DNA of 64,000 nucleotides from Paraburkholderia caffeinilytica. GTDB lineage: Bacteria; Pseudomonadota; Gammaproteobacteria; Burkholderiales; Burkholderiaceae. The notes beneath the pieces are model-generated. The model saw only the letters and a program-made list of their open reading frames with translations, ran no database searches and was not told the origin of the DNA. Below are positions 25,894 to 33,449 of this stretch, one piece after another. The DNA is taken from contig NZ_CP031467.1 of assembly GCF_003368325.1 (NCBI RefSeq), positions 186,001 to 250,000 of the forward strand, written 5' to 3'. The translations under genes and the position numbers were made by a program. The number at the start of each line of letters is the position of its first letter. Within the stretch, counting starts at the first letter, position 1.

Positions 25894-27075
25894 ATGAAAA
25901 AATTTCTCGCAAGCACATTCGCCTCACTGCTGTTCGTGTCGGCCGCGGCGTTCGCCGTGCCCACAGCCCAGCAAATCGAATCCGCCATGTCGCAAGGCAA
26001 CTGGCAGCAGGCCGATGCCGGTTTGAGCGAAGTGCTGCAGGCGCATCCGAACAACGCACACGCGCACTATCTGTACAGCCAGGTGCTCGATCGCGAAGGC
26101 CGTTATGCCGACGCCCTCGCCCAGGTGCAACAGGCCAAGACGCTCGATCCGCAAATCCGCTTCACCGACCCGACCCGATTCGCGCAAACCGAAGCGCGTA
26201 TCCGCAAGGACGCTGAACGTGCCGGCGGCAACACCACGAGCCGCGCGGGCAACCCGTTCGTGCAACAGAATTCGCCGGCGGTGCAGCAGCAGTCGGCGAT
26301 GGTGTCGCAAGCGCCGCAACGGCATGGTCCTGGCATCGGCATGTGGGTTGGCATCATTCTGCTGATCGGCGTGATCGCGCTGGTGTTGCGCTGGACCTTG
26401 CGCCGCGCCCGCTCGCAAGACGATTCGCGCGCCGACGACGATCGTCGCGTGCAACTCAAGCGCGCCACCGAGATGCTCAACGCCGTGCGCTCGCTGAAGC
26501 TCGACGTGAAGCTCTCCACTGCGCCAGGACACGAAGCGCTGGAGAAAGAAGTCGAAGCGACCGAAGACCAGTTGCGCGGCCTCGTCGAAACGCTGTCGAA
26601 CAGCAAGAATCCGGTGCCGCCCTATCAGCTCGACGAACTGGAGCAACGCATCGGCAGTCTGCGCGCCCGCGCCGAGGGGCGGCCCGATCCGTATGCCGCG
26701 CCGGCCGCCGGCACGCAGCAGTCGCCGTATGCGCAGGAAGCCGAGCGTTTCGGCAACCCGCCGCAGCCGTATCCGCAACAAGGACCGTATCAGCAGCAGC
26801 CGCAGGTCATCGTGCAACAAGGTGGCGGCGGTTTCGGCGGCGGCATGGGCGGCCTGCTGACCGGCGTGCTGCTCGGCGAGGCGCTGAATTCCGGGCGTGA
26901 ACGCGTCGTGGAGCGCGACGTGATCGTCGATGACGAAACGCGTCGCCGCGGCGGTGACGGCGGCAATGGCGGCGGCCTCGACTTCGGCCAGGGTTCGAAC
27001 GACTGGAACGACAACGGCGGCGGTGGCGTCGACATGGGCAGCAACGACGATTCCGGCGGTTGGAGCGATACCTGA
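25894..27075 (+). CDS. TPR / glycine-rich membrane protein
   Basis: A 393-residue protein with a signal peptide (MKKFLASTFASLLFVSAAAFA), a TPR-like pair (NWQQADAGLSEVLQAHPNNAHAHYLYSQVL, EGRYADALAQVQQAKTLDP, residues 35-90), a transmembrane helix (GMWVGIILLIGVIALVLRW, near 150), a charged helical segment and a glycine-rich C terminus (GGGGFGGGMGGLL, then NDWNDNGGGGVDMG) resembling YgcG/TPM-tail or DUF2076-like proteins. Its pairing with pspA suggests envelope stress. The ATG at 25894 has no close Shine-Dalgarno: GAAGGAG is 27 bases away and fits an out-of-frame GTG instead. Function not known. Confidence 0.75.
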   Translation: MKKFLASTFASLLFVSAAAFAVPTAQQIESAMSQGNWQQADAGLSEVLQAHPNNAHAHYLYSQVLDREGRYADALAQVQQAKTLDPQIRFTDPTRFAQTEARIRKDAERAGGNTTSRAGNPFVQQNSPAVQQQSAMVSQAPQRHGPGIGMWVGIILLIGVIALVLRWTLRRARSQDDSRADDDRRVQLKRATEMLNAVRSLKLDVKLSTAPGHEALEKEVEATEDQLRGLVETLSNSKNPVPPYQLDELEQRIGSLRARAEGRPDPYAAPAAGTQQSPYAQEAERFGNPPQPYPQQGPYQQQPQVIVQQGGGGFGGGMGGLLTGVLLGEALNSGRERVVERDVIVDDETRRRGGDGGNGGGLDFGQGSNDWNDNGGGGVDMGSNDDSGGWSDT

Positions 27076-27136
27076 GAAACATCGCGCTACGCGAGATGCA
27101 GTCGATCAAACGCCAATCAAGCACGCTGCAACGAAA

Positions 27137-27165
27137 ACAGGCTCCTGCAGGGAGCCTGTTTTTTT
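27137..27165 (+). terminator. Intrinsic terminator after the TPR gene
   Basis: ACAGGCTCC (27137-27145) pairs with GGAGCCTGT (27151-27159) over TGCAG, followed by seven T residues. It separates the pspA/TPR unit from the convergent TetR gene. Confidence 0.92.
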
Positions 27166-27177
27166 ATGTCGACTCCT

Positions 27178-27867
27178 TTACGCGTCCAGTGGCGCACGCG
27201 CCCTCGCCGGCTCGTGTTGCGCCAGCAGCACCGAACCCGCGAACAGCCGGACGATGAAACGCTCCGCATACGCGACCAGCGCCTCGCGGCGCGCGGCATC
27301 GCCATCGATGTACTCCGCCGACAGATGAAACAGCTGCAGCACAATCTGCGTGCAGACTTCGTCGACGGTTGCGCGGGCGAGCGTCGGCATCAGTTCCAGT
27401 TGCAAGACGTCGTCCGCCATTTCCGCCGACACCTCGTGGAGGTTCGCCCGCACCGCTTCGCGCAGCGCCGGCGACGTGCCGTGATATTCGGCCAGCGCGC
27501 TCAGAAATGCCTCGCGATTCTCCAACGCAAACGCAAAGAACGCGATGCACGCGCGACGCGGTACGCTCTCCGGTTCGTCGTGCGCGGCCAGCCAGCGCTC
27601 GCGCCGCAGCATCGGCCGCAAGCGGCGGCTCACCGATTCGACCGCCTCGCGCGCCAGCGCGTCGAGCGTGTCGAAATGGCGGTAGAACGTATTGGGATTC
27701 AGCCCCGCCTCGCGCGCCAGTTCGCGCAGGCCGAGGCTTGCGAAGCTGCGCCCGCCCGCGGTCAGACGCAACGCGGCTTCGATCAGCTTGCGCTTGCCGG
27801 GCGGCAGGTCCTGCCCGGCAACAACGCCTTGGTCGGCGGCGAGCGCCGCTTCGGGTGCGGGTTTCAT
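27178..27867 (-). CDS. TetR-family regulator, probably of the BVMO/hydrolase genes
   Basis: A 229-residue TetR regulator. Residues 25-70 carry the helix-turn-helix (RKLIEAALRLTAGGRSFASLGLREL, AGLNPNTFYRHFDTLDALA), in the style of the FabR/DesT branch, followed by an all-helical domain. It is divergent from a Baeyer-Villiger monooxygenase and hydrolase, with three GTAGACA heptamers in the 146-bp gap. The FabR-like DNA-binding helix suggests a fatty-acyl or long-chain ketone ligand, an inference only. ATG at 27865-27867. Confidence 0.88.
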   Translation of the reverse strand: MKPAPEAALAADQGVVAGQDLPPGKRKLIEAALRLTAGGRSFASLGLRELAREAGLNPNTFYRHFDTLDALAREAVESVSRRLRPMLRRERWLAAHDEPESVPRRACIAFFAFALENREAFLSALAEYHGTSPALREAVRANLHEVSAEMADDVLQLELMPTLARATVDEVCTQIVLQLFHLSAEYIDGDAARREALVAYAERFIVRLFAGSVLLAQHEPARARAPLDA

Positions 27868-27930
27868 GAGCTTTCAGTCGGAGCACGGTTCGCGCGTTTA
27901 ATAGTCGTACTCTAAACGATCTTGACGCGA

Positions 27931-27983
27931 AGTGTACAGTTGTCTACCCTGCGCGTTATGCAAGTGTAGACATATGTAGACAC
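27931..27983. promoter_or_regulatory. GTAGACA heptamer cluster, TetR/BVMO divergent region
   Basis: GTAGACA occurs at 27966-27972 and 27976-27982, with the inverse TGTCTAC at 27941-27947. AGTGTAC begins at 27931. The spacing of the direct pair (10 bp) is one helical turn. These sit between divergent genes, as expected for TetR control. Confidence 0.55.
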
Positions 27984-28013
27984 CCGAATTTTGCCTACCT
28001 CCGGAGACCCGCC

Positions 28014-29504
28014 GTGACGTCTGCTTCATCCGCCCAACCCGCGTCGCCACGCATTGCCATTGTCGGCAGCGGATTTGCGGGCATCGGCATGGCAGTCCGC
28101 CTTCAGCAGATGGGCATCACGTCGTTCACGATTTACGAGGCGGCCGGCGACGTTGGCGGCACGTGGCGCGACAACACCTATCCCGGCGCGGCCTGCGATG
28201 TGCCTTCGCATCTGTATTCGTTTTCGTTCGAGCCGAATCCGGCGTGGTCGCGTGCGTTCAGCAGCCAGGCGGAGATCCTCGCTTACCTCAAGCATTGCGC
28301 GCGCAAATACGGTGTCGATCGTTATGTTCGTTGCAACGCGCGCGTGGTCTCGGCGCGTTTCGATGAAGCGCGGCAGGCATGGCAGGTCGAGATCGTTTCG
28401 AACGGCACGCGCGAAAGCATCGAGGCCGATGTCGTGATCGCCGCGAGCGGTCCGCTATCGCGGCCGGCCATGCCGCGGATCGCCGGGCTCGAGCGCTTCG
28501 AAGGCAAGCTGTTTCATTCCGCGCGCTGGGACCACGATTATCCACTTGAAGGCAAGCGCGTCGCGGTGATCGGTACCGGCGCCAGCGCGATCCAGTTCGT
28601 GCCGCAGATCCAGCCGCGCGTCGCGCAACTCGACGTGTTCCAGCGCACCGCACCGTGGATCATGCCCAAGCCCAACAAGCCGGTCGGCCCGCGCGCGCAT
28701 TGGCTGTTCCGTCACCTGCCGTTTACACAGCGCTTCGTGCGCAACGCGATCTACTGGCAGCTCGAATCGCGTGCGATTGCGTTCGTCGTCAATCCGAAGC
28801 TGATGAAGCTGCCGATGAAATTCGGCATGAGCTACCTCGAACGGCGCGTCAAGGACCCGGCGCTGCGCGCCAAGCTGACGCCGAACTACCGGCTCGGCTG
28901 CAAGCGCGTGCTGCTGTCGAGCGATTACTATCCGGCGCTCAACCAGCCGAACGTCGATCTGGTGACAACCGGCATCCGCGAAATCGTCGCCGACGGCATC
29001 GTCACCGACGACGGCACGCATCACCCGGCGGACGCGATCATCTGCGGCACGGGCTTTCAGGTCAACGACGTGGGTGCGCCATTCGACGTGACCGGTCTCG
29101 CCGGTGCCGACCTCGGCGCGATGTGGCTCCGCGACGGGCCGGAGGCCTACCTGGGCACCAGCGTCGCCGACTTCCCGAACTTCTTCATGATCGTCGGTCC
29201 GAACACCGGGCTCGGTCACAACTCGATCATCTACATGATCGAGTCGCAAGTGCAGTACATCGCCGATTGCCTGCGCGTGTTGCGCCGACGCAAGGCGCGC
29301 ACGATGAACCTGCGAGCCGACGTCCAGCGCGACTTCAATGCGCGTCTGCAGAAAGAGATGCGGCACTCCGTGTGGGCCAGTGGCTGCCATAGCTGGTATC
29401 AGACGAAGAGCGGCAAGGTCACGACGCAGTGGCCGGGCTTCACATTCAGCTTTCGCAAACGCACGCGGCGAGTGCGGCCGCACGATTATCGCTTCGCACC
29501 TTGA
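28014..29504 (+). CDS. Flavin-dependent Baeyer-Villiger monooxygenase
   Basis: A 496-residue FAD/NADPH monooxygenase. GSGFAG (18-23) is the FAD Rossmann motif; the Baeyer-Villiger fingerprint FxGxxxHxxxW(P/D) is present at residues 162-173 (FEGKLFHSARWD); GTGASA (187-192) is the NADPH Rossmann motif. The active-site region shows the YPGAACDVPSHLYSFSF block typical of the AlmA/EthA-like BVMO group. It converts ketones to esters or lactones. The GTG start at 28014 follows GGAGACCC. It is divergent from a TetR gene and lies 87 bp before a serine hydrolase that could cleave the ester. Substrate unknown; long-chain or cyclic ketones are plausible. Confidence 0.9.
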   Translation: MTSASSAQPASPRIAIVGSGFAGIGMAVRLQQMGITSFTIYEAAGDVGGTWRDNTYPGAACDVPSHLYSFSFEPNPAWSRAFSSQAEILAYLKHCARKYGVDRYVRCNARVVSARFDEARQAWQVEIVSNGTRESIEADVVIAASGPLSRPAMPRIAGLERFEGKLFHSARWDHDYPLEGKRVAVIGTGASAIQFVPQIQPRVAQLDVFQRTAPWIMPKPNKPVGPRAHWLFRHLPFTQRFVRNAIYWQLESRAIAFVVNPKLMKLPMKFGMSYLERRVKDPALRAKLTPNYRLGCKRVLLSSDYYPALNQPNVDLVTTGIREIVADGIVTDDGTHHPADAIICGTGFQVNDVGAPFDVTGLAGADLGAMWLRDGPEAYLGTSVADFPNFFMIVGPNTGLGHNSIIYMIESQVQYIADCLRVLRRRKARTMNLRADVQRDFNARLQKEMRHSVWASGCHSWYQTKSGKVTTQWPGFTFSFRKRTRRVRPHDYRFAP

Positions 29505-29591
29505 AGCGGCATGCGGCGGCTGAGGGCGTCGCTCGCGGTGTGGAAGTGGATGCCGAAACAATCTAACTCGAACTAAAGGGAGACAACAACA

Positions 29592-30581
29592 ATGGCAAGC
29601 ATCGAATCCGCAACGCCCGCCTCGACAGCGCCACTGCGGCCCCGCTCGCTCGCCGCGCGCCTCGGCATCACCAGCGTGCCACGCGCCGAATTGCAGCGGC
29701 GCTACACGCAAAGCGGCTCGAAGTTCGTCAGGATCATGGGCGCCGACGTGCACTACGTCGACGAAGGCAGCGGCGACACGATCGTGATGATTCACGGTTT
29801 CGCTTCGTCGTTGCATACGTGGAATCGCGTCGCCGACGAACTCAAGCGCGAGCATCGCGTGATCCGTCTCGATCTGCCGCCGTTCGGCGTGACCGGGCCG
29901 TTGCGTTCGAGCGCAGGCGAAATCGAAACGATGAACCTGCCCACCTACCGGCGATTCATCGACACGTTCATGCAGGCACTCGGCATCTCGCGAGCGACGC
30001 TGATCGGCAATTCGCTCGGCGGACTGATTTCGTGGGATTACGCGGTGCGCCATCGCGAGGCCGTCGAACGGCTCGTGTTGATCGACTCGGCCGGTTTTCC
30101 GATGAAGCTGCCGATTTACATCGGCCTCTTCAATAGCGCGCTGGTGCGGATCAGTTCGCCGTGGTGGCTGCCGGACGCGATTATCAAGGGCGCGGTGCGC
30201 AACGTGTACGGCGATCCGCGCAAGATCGATGCAGTGACGCTGCGGCGCTACGTCGAATTCTTCCACGGTGAAGGCACGCGCACGGCGATCGGCAAGATGG
30301 TGCCGACGCTCGACTTCAAGGACGTCGACACCGACGTGCTGAAGACGCTGAAGGTGCCGTCGCTGGTGCTGTGGGGAGCGAAGGATCGCTGGATTCCGAC
30401 CGCGCACGCGGCCGAGTTCGCGAGCCGTATTCCTGGCGCGAAATCGGTGATGTACGCGGGACTCGGTCACATTCCAATGGAAGAAGCACCCGAGCGTGTG
30501 ATGACCGATCTGCGCGCGTTTCTCGACACGAGCGCCGCGATTGGACCAGTAACGGCAAGCGCGGCGCACGTCGCCCGCTGA
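29592..30581 (+). CDS. Alpha/beta hydrolase (esterase) downstream of BVMO
   Basis: A 329-residue alpha/beta-fold serine hydrolase. IHGFASSLHTW (68-78) gives the oxyanion loop, GNSLGG (139-144) the nucleophile elbow with Ser141, LWGAKDRWIP the acid Asp, and GLGHIPMEEAPE the catalytic His. No signal peptide is visible, though the first 50 residues are an Ala/Pro-rich extension. Its place 87 bp after a Baeyer-Villiger monooxygenase suggests it opens the resulting ester or lactone to an alcohol and acid. The start ATG has AAAGGGAGACAAC upstream. Confidence 0.9.
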   Translation: MASIESATPASTAPLRPRSLAARLGITSVPRAELQRRYTQSGSKFVRIMGADVHYVDEGSGDTIVMIHGFASSLHTWNRVADELKREHRVIRLDLPPFGVTGPLRSSAGEIETMNLPTYRRFIDTFMQALGISRATLIGNSLGGLISWDYAVRHREAVERLVLIDSAGFPMKLPIYIGLFNSALVRISSPWWLPDAIIKGAVRNVYGDPRKIDAVTLRRYVEFFHGEGTRTAIGKMVPTLDFKDVDTDVLKTLKVPSLVLWGAKDRWIPTAHAAEFASRIPGAKSVMYAGLGHIPMEEAPERVMTDLRAFLDTSAAIGPVTASAAHVAR

Positions 30582-30635
30582 TTCATACGGACCCGGCGCG
30601 CCGCGCTGCCGCGTGGCGCAGCAAGCCAACGGCCA

Positions 30636-31319
30636 TCACCCCTCGCCGCCTGGTACCGCTGTGTTGAACACCAATGAAAGCGTGCCCACCAGGATGAGGC
30701 TCGCGGCCCACACCGCGTCCAGATTGAACCAGCTCCGCGACACGAACTTCAGCCCCAGGTAGCGGTAGACCAACCAGGCGAGGAGTCCGCCAACCGCGAT
30801 CATGGCGGCGGCATGGACCCCGGAGACGAGCAGCGCCATGCCCAGATTGGCGTCGATCAGGGCCTGCGCGGCCCGATGCCCTTGATCCATGTCGTAGGAC
30901 CGGCAAAGGCCGAGGTAGATCGGTACGAGCATCAGTCCCGCGCCGTGCGCGATGGCAACGGCGAAGGACCAGAGCGCGAGCCGCGATGGTGGGATCCGCG
31001 CGAGTACACGCGGATGGCGCCGCCAGATCAGAAGGAAGACACCGAAGCCGATGACCAGCACGCTCGCGCCGATCTGGATCTCGCGCTGCCAGGCGAGCAG
31101 GATCGCAAGCATGGCGAAGGGCGCCATCACCACGAACATGGCCAATACGTGCCCGGCCGCGAGGTACAAGAGCGCGGAGAATAGCGCCCGCGCGCGTTTG
31201 TCCATCAGTCCGCTCGAAACGGCGAGCGGCCATCCCATTGCCGGGTTGAGCCCGTGATAAAGGCCACTCGCCGCAACGGCCAGCCACAGGCCGGTCTGCG
31301 GCCAGCCGCCCCCGATCAA
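30636..31319 (-). CDS. Polytopic membrane protein coupled to SBP56
   Basis: A roughly 227-residue inner-membrane protein with six or so hydrophobic segments. Two histidine-bearing blocks stand out: ASGLYHGLNPAMGWPLAVSS near the N terminus and AIAHGAGLMLVPIYLG in the middle. They echo, but do not match, the His motifs of nickel/cobalt and other metal permeases. The likeliest start is the TTG at 31317-31319, whose last bases overlap the SBP56 stop (TTGA), giving translational coupling; an ATG at 31415 would lie deep in the SBP56 gene. I do not recognise the family. Co-expression with a copper-dependent enzyme makes a metal-handling role worth testing. Confidence 0.6.
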   Translation of the reverse strand: MIGGGWPQTGLWLAVAASGLYHGLNPAMGWPLAVSSGLMDKRARALFSALLYLAAGHVLAMFVVMAPFAMLAILLAWQREIQIGASVLVIGFGVFLLIWRRHPRVLARIPPSRLALWSFAVAIAHGAGLMLVPIYLGLCRSYDMDQGHRAAQALIDANLGMALLVSGVHAAAMIAVGGLLAWLVYRYLGLKFVSRSWFNLDAVWAASLILVGTLSLVFNTAVPGGEG

Positions 31320-32722
31320 GTCCCCACCGACGGGTAGCAGAACGAATCGGTCGAGCAGTCGCCGCCTTCGAGCCGGATCTGATGAGCCCGGTATCCGTCG
31401 GGAAAGGCGACCCAATAGTCGTCGGCCAGCGCAAGTCCGCCACCAGGCTCAGCCCGGGCCATGACCTGTGCCGCGGGCACACCGTCCGGGTAGAACTGGT
31501 TGTCCCACGTCGAGTAGAGCGAGTTGGTCCAGTAGACCCGCTTTCCATCGCGGCTGATCTCGACCATCTGCGGACCACCCGCAAAGGTTTTGCCGTTCGG
31601 ATGAGGCGTGCGCCGCACGATGCCGCCGATGTGGACCGATCCCGTGAGCTTCGGTTTCCGGGGTTCCGACACGTCGTACTGGCGCATCTCGCCGGTTCCC
31701 CAACAGGCGACGTACAGGAATCTGTCGTCGATGGCGAGATCGATATCGGTGACGAGCGGCGGCACCGCGCCGAATCCCTGAAGCAACGGTGGAAGCAATT
31801 CAGTGGCGGCGGGCTCGGGCGGAACGGTCGCGCTCTTCTCGATGTGAAACTTGCCGCCCTCCCGCCACCAGGTCCAGATCGACCCTTCAAGGTTCGTCGT
31901 GTCGACCACGACGCCGATGAAGCCGTATTCCCGGCTGGGATCGTGCGCCGGCCGCACTTCGAGCGCCATCTGGTGGTTGGCGCCGAGGTCGATCGTCTGC
32001 ACGTTGCGCCTTGCCCGCAGATCCCAGAAGTGGATGCGGTGCCCATACTTGTTCGACAGAAGATCTTCCGGGACGATTCCGTTCTCGAATTGCGGCGGCA
32101 ACGCCCACTCGCTCGACACCATGTAGTCGCGCGGCAGGTTCCACCAGAAGTCGTAGTGTTTCTCCTGCGGCCCGCGGTCGATCTCCCAGCGGCCGAGGAC
32201 ATCGAAAGTCTCGCAGTCCATGATGAAGATGCCCGGGGGGCCGTCCGTGCCGTCCTTGCCACCGCCACCGAGTGTGCTGACGTAGATGCCTTCGGGCCCG
32301 CAATGGACCGTGTGTGGACGCGAGTAGCCTGTCTTGCGGAAGATTTCCTCAGGTTCGATGATCTTATGGATTCGCGCCTGAGTTGGATGGGGCTTGGTGT
32401 CCACGATGTAGATGCGCGAGGTGCGCATTCCCGGAATGATCAGAAAGCGCCGCTCGAGGAAGGCGTGGCCGGTCAGCGGCGACAGTGACGACGAGCAGGC
32501 ATTCCATCCGAAGTGGTGAAATTCGTCGCCCTTGTTCGGCACCGGCACGGTGTGAACCACCTGGCTGTAGGTCGGCGAGCCGGGCTTCACGTCGACGACG
32601 GCGAGCGCGTCGGGCTGCGAGAAATCGGGGCTGAGCAGCAACGTGTAGGCGAAGTCTTCCGCCGGCGCATCCATCGCGAGTTTCGGCGATGCGTGGAACG
32701 TAGGATCTGGGCGCATTCCCAT
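31316..32722 (-). CDS. mtoX: Selenium-binding protein SBP56 / methanethiol oxidase
   Basis: A 468-residue SBP56-family beta-propeller protein. Bacterial MtoX and human SELENBP1 are methanethiol oxidases that turn methanethiol, water and oxygen into formaldehyde, sulfide and peroxide using copper. Family blocks include DEFHHFGWNACSSS, SRPHTVHCGPEG, KHYDFWWNLPRDYMVSSEW and GGIVRRTPHPNGK, with several His residues able to bind metal. There is no signal peptide, although periplasmic MtoX proteins have one, so this copy is probably cytoplasmic. ATG at 32720-32722 (MGMRPDP) has AAGGAG nine bases upstream, which decides against an ATG at 32776. It is followed, with a 4-bp overlap, by a membrane protein. 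Confidence 0.87.
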   Translation of the reverse strand: MGMRPDPTFHASPKLAMDAPAEDFAYTLLLSPDFSQPDALAVVDVKPGSPTYSQVVHTVPVPNKGDEFHHFGWNACSSSLSPLTGHAFLERRFLIIPGMRTSRIYIVDTKPHPTQARIHKIIEPEEIFRKTGYSRPHTVHCGPEGIYVSTLGGGGKDGTDGPPGIFIMDCETFDVLGRWEIDRGPQEKHYDFWWNLPRDYMVSSEWALPPQFENGIVPEDLLSNKYGHRIHFWDLRARRNVQTIDLGANHQMALEVRPAHDPSREYGFIGVVVDTTNLEGSIWTWWREGGKFHIEKSATVPPEPAATELLPPLLQGFGAVPPLVTDIDLAIDDRFLYVACWGTGEMRQYDVSEPRKPKLTGSVHIGGIVRRTPHPNGKTFAGGPQMVEISRDGKRVYWTNSLYSTWDNQFYPDGVPAAQVMARAEPGGGLALADDYWVAFPDGYRAHQIRLEGGDCSTDSFCYPSVGT

Positions 32723-33449
32723 GACAGGGCTCTCCTTGGTTATGGGGTTCGGAGTGCGAGACCTCCGAATAGTCACTAACCTTACCGGGGCACTGTTTTC
32801 AGATTAGGAATTCTCGTCAGTTTGTCAACGTTGCAGGCGAGAGGCCCGCCGCTTGCTGCACGCCTCAGGACCGAAGGGGTGAAAGGCAATCAAGACCAGG
32901 CGCCTCTCAGGACGTACTCTGCACGCGAGTGGCGATTGGTGGGTACTGGCCGACTGCGTCTGCCGAATGCCTCTGCCGAATGCCTTTGCCGAATGCTTGG
33001 CCCAACTCCTGTACGAAGCTCTGGATAAGCCGCCATTCATCGAGCATGGACCACCACGATGTTCAACCACCGCCGAGCAGACGCAGCAGGCCCCACAGGA
33101 ATTTGCAGAGCATCACGATGAGCTCCCATAAGTGAGCGAGTTGCTGCCAGCCTGAGACGCGTGCGAGGGAGTCGATCATGATCCGCTGGTGAGAGGAAGG
33201 GCTGCGAGAAATGACCGGCACGGCCACTTGCGGCGCCACGCCTGTCTCAGGGCGGGTCGTCGCACGCGTGCCGCGTGCCGGGCCGCGCCGGCGCCGGCGC
33301 CCTGCCGGACCCGACATCATAACGACCGCGGGATACTCCGTATCAAGTTGTTCGCAAGTTTGCCGTCAATACCGCGAGAAGACGCGGCATCCGTGCTGGA
33401 TGAGCGCACGAATTGACTCTGCTAACCGCGCCATCAAGGAGACACGACC
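32723..33449. other. 727-bp gap: 13-bp triplet repeat and a possible small gene
   Basis: Three tandem copies of TCTGCCGAATGCC occur at 32959-32997 (the third with two changes). A small hydrophobic open frame is listed at 33063-33179. The Shine-Dalgarno AAGGAG of the chemoreceptor gene is at 33436-33441. The rest of the gap holds nothing I can assign. Confidence 0.6.
33063..33179 (-). CDS. Possible 38-residue small membrane protein
   Basis: A short frame reading MIDSLARVSGWQQLAHLW and then a leucine/tryptophan-rich helix ending GLLRLLGGG. The last 20 residues would span a membrane. No convincing ribosome binding site precedes it and the frame is open further upstream to 33320. It could be a real small protein or chance; similarity search in related genomes would tell. 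Confidence 0.25.
   Translation of the reverse strand: MIDSLARVSGWQQLAHLWELIVMLCKFLWGLLRLLGGG

Noticed and set aside
25872..26216. Alternative gene starting at GTG 25872 with a good Shine-Dalgarno
   Set aside because: The frame is Arg-rich and non-conserved and overlaps the signal peptide and TPR repeats of the gene at 25894 in another frame.
28455..30629. 724-residue open frame antisense to the BVMO and hydrolase
   Set aside because: It follows codon-position GC bias in a high-GC genome; the sense-strand proteins have full catalytic motifs.
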